Source of the DNA: Atlantibacter sp032075065
GTDB taxonomy: Bacteria; Pseudomonadota; Gammaproteobacteria; Enterobacterales; Enterobacteriaceae
Direction: 5' to 3'
Length of the DNA stretch: 15,709 bases
Assembly: GCF_032075065.1 (NCBI RefSeq)
Contig: NZ_DAMAZC010000093.1
Span: forward strand, 1 to 15,709
In this document: piece by piece, positions 14,709-15,709 of the stretch
How the letters are laid out: each line of letters opens with the position of its first letter
Numbering within the stretch: the stretch's first letter is position 1
The notes under the pieces: model-generated
Told to the model about the DNA's origin: nothing
Seen by the model: only the letters and a program-made list of their open reading frames with translations
The model's database searches: none
Translations under genes and position numbers: made by a program

Positions 14709-15709
14709 GTGGGTGCGACGTCTTCCCGAGCCGTTAACTGGCTTAAGCTGATTGTGATTCTGATCCCGGCCGGGCTGCTATGGCAGCTTTCGCCTCCCAG
14801 TGGATTAACCCTTCCCGCCTGGCACAGCGCGGTGATTTTCGTAACCACTATCGTCTGCATCGTGGCGAACGTGCTACCGATTGGCGCGGTGGGGATTATC
14901 GGCATTACGGTGTTTGCCCTGGTACGCGCTGCGGGCGACGTGAAAGCCAGCGATGCCATTACCACCGCGCTGAGCGAGCTTAACAGTTCGCTGATATGGC
15001 TGATCGTGGTGGCGTTTATGATTGCGCGCGGGTTTATCAAAACCGGTCTCGGTCGACGCATCGCGCTGCAAATGATTCGCCTGCTGGGTAAGCGCACCCT
15101 GGGGCTGGCGTGGGGCCTGGCATTTGCCGATTTGATCCTCTCTCCGGCGATGCCCAGCAATACCGCGCGCTGCGGCGGGGTGATTTACCCCATCGCCGAT
15201 GCGCTTTCCCGCAGTTTTGATTCCCGACCGGAAGATGAATCGCGTAGTAAGATCGGTACCTTTCTGATTGCCTGCATCGGCAACGTCAATGACGTCACCG
15301 CCGCGCTGTTTATGACCGGCTACACCGGCAACCTGCTGGCGGTGAAGCTGGCGGCGAACGCCGGCGTAACCATCACCTGGGGCGGCTGGTTTTTAGCGGC
15401 GCTGCTCCCCTGCCTGGTATCGCTGATCGTGGTGCCGCTGCTGGTGTATGCGCTGGTGCGCCCAACCATTACCCATACGCCCGATGCGCCAAAACTGGCT
15501 ATCAGCGAACTGGAAAAGATGGGGCCGATCGCCAAAGGCGAATGGCTGATGCTCGGCACTATCGTGCTGCTGCTGGTGCTGTGGATTTTTGGCGATACCC
15601 TGGGCGTTGACCCGACTACCGCCTCGTTTGTCGGTCTGTCGGTGCTGCTGTTAAGCGGCGTACTGTCCTGGGAAGACGTCAAAAGCGAAAAAGGCGCGTG
15701 GGATACGCT
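14709..15709 (+). CDS. DASS (SLC13) family anion:sodium symporter or dicarboxylate antiporter, N-terminal part
   Basis: A frame opens at GTG 14709, with AAGGA 7 nt upstream and an in-frame TAA at 14685-14687, and is still open at the window edge: 333 codons of an expected 470-490. The sequence is hydrophobic throughout, with a first membrane helix near 12-26. The DASS substrate and sodium signature SNT is at 150-152 in SPAMPSNTARCGG, as in CitT and TtdT, and a GNVND segment follows at about residues 191-195. Likely substrates are di- or tricarboxylates such as tartrate, malate, 2-oxoglutarate or citrate, which sequence alone cannot decide. Downstream genes beyond the window may reveal the pathway. 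No such gene lies next to dkgA in K-12. Confidence 0.88.
   Translation, partial: MGATSSRAVNWLKLIVILIPAGLLWQLSPPSGLTLPAWHSAVIFVTTIVCIVANVLPIGAVGIIGITVFALVRAAGDVKASDAITTALSELNSSLIWLIVVAFMIARGFIKTGLGRRIALQMIRLLGKRTLGLAWGLAFADLILSPAMPSNTARCGGVIYPIADALSRSFDSRPEDESRSKIGTFLIACIGNVNDVTAALFMTGYTGNLLAVKLAANAGVTITWGGWFLAALLPCLVSLIVVPLLVYALVRPTITHTPDAPKLAISELEKMGPIAKGEWLMLGTIVLLLVLWIFGDTLGVDPTTASFVGLSVLLLSGVLSWEDVKSEKGAWDT

Overview
The window is chromosomal DNA from a member of the Enterobacteriaceae. Many genes match E. coli K-12 proteins closely in sequence and length, and the order exbD-exbB-metC-yghB-yqhC-yqhD-dkgA is the K-12 order. Gene content and local differences suggest a relative such as Enterobacter, Kosakonia or Klebsiella rather than Escherichia; the species cannot be fixed by eye.

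Left part (1-5456). The window opens with the last codons of a yghU-like glutathione S-transferase gene and a shared terminator. Next, on the minus strand, is a 1121-codon autotransporter whose passenger carries a zinc-metallopeptidase-like HExxH site. An AT-rich non-coding stretch follows, then yghX (intact dienelactone-hydrolase family) and yqhA (UPF0114 membrane protein). In K-12 the hydrogenase-2 (hyb) operon lies between yghU and yghX; here the autotransporter occupies that place.

Unknown islet (5459-6917). Three genes I do not recognise sit between yqhA and yghA: a minus-strand membrane-anchored protein and, divergently, two soluble alpha-helical proteins in a tight pair. Their divergent promoters appear to overlap.

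Core block (7004-14534). yghA (short-chain dehydrogenase) converges on exbBD (the TonB energising complex, with a Fur-type box upstream). metC (cystathionine beta-lyase, with MetJ boxes) diverges from exbB. yghB (DedA family) follows. yqhC, the AraC-type activator of the aldehyde-reductase genes, is interrupted by one in-frame amber codon. It is followed by yqhD and dkgA, which detoxify short-chain and dicarbonyl aldehydes. If the amber codon is real and not suppressed, aldehyde induction of yqhD-dkgA is probably lost or altered in this strain.

Right end (14535-15709). After the dkgA terminator and a 140-bp AT-rich leader with a long-range inverted repeat, a DASS/SLC13-family dicarboxylate-type transporter gene starts at a GTG and runs off the window. 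K-12 has no such gene at this place.

No tRNA, rRNA, CRISPR array, insertion sequence or phage gene was seen. The least explained items are the metalloprotease autotransporter and the three-gene islet.
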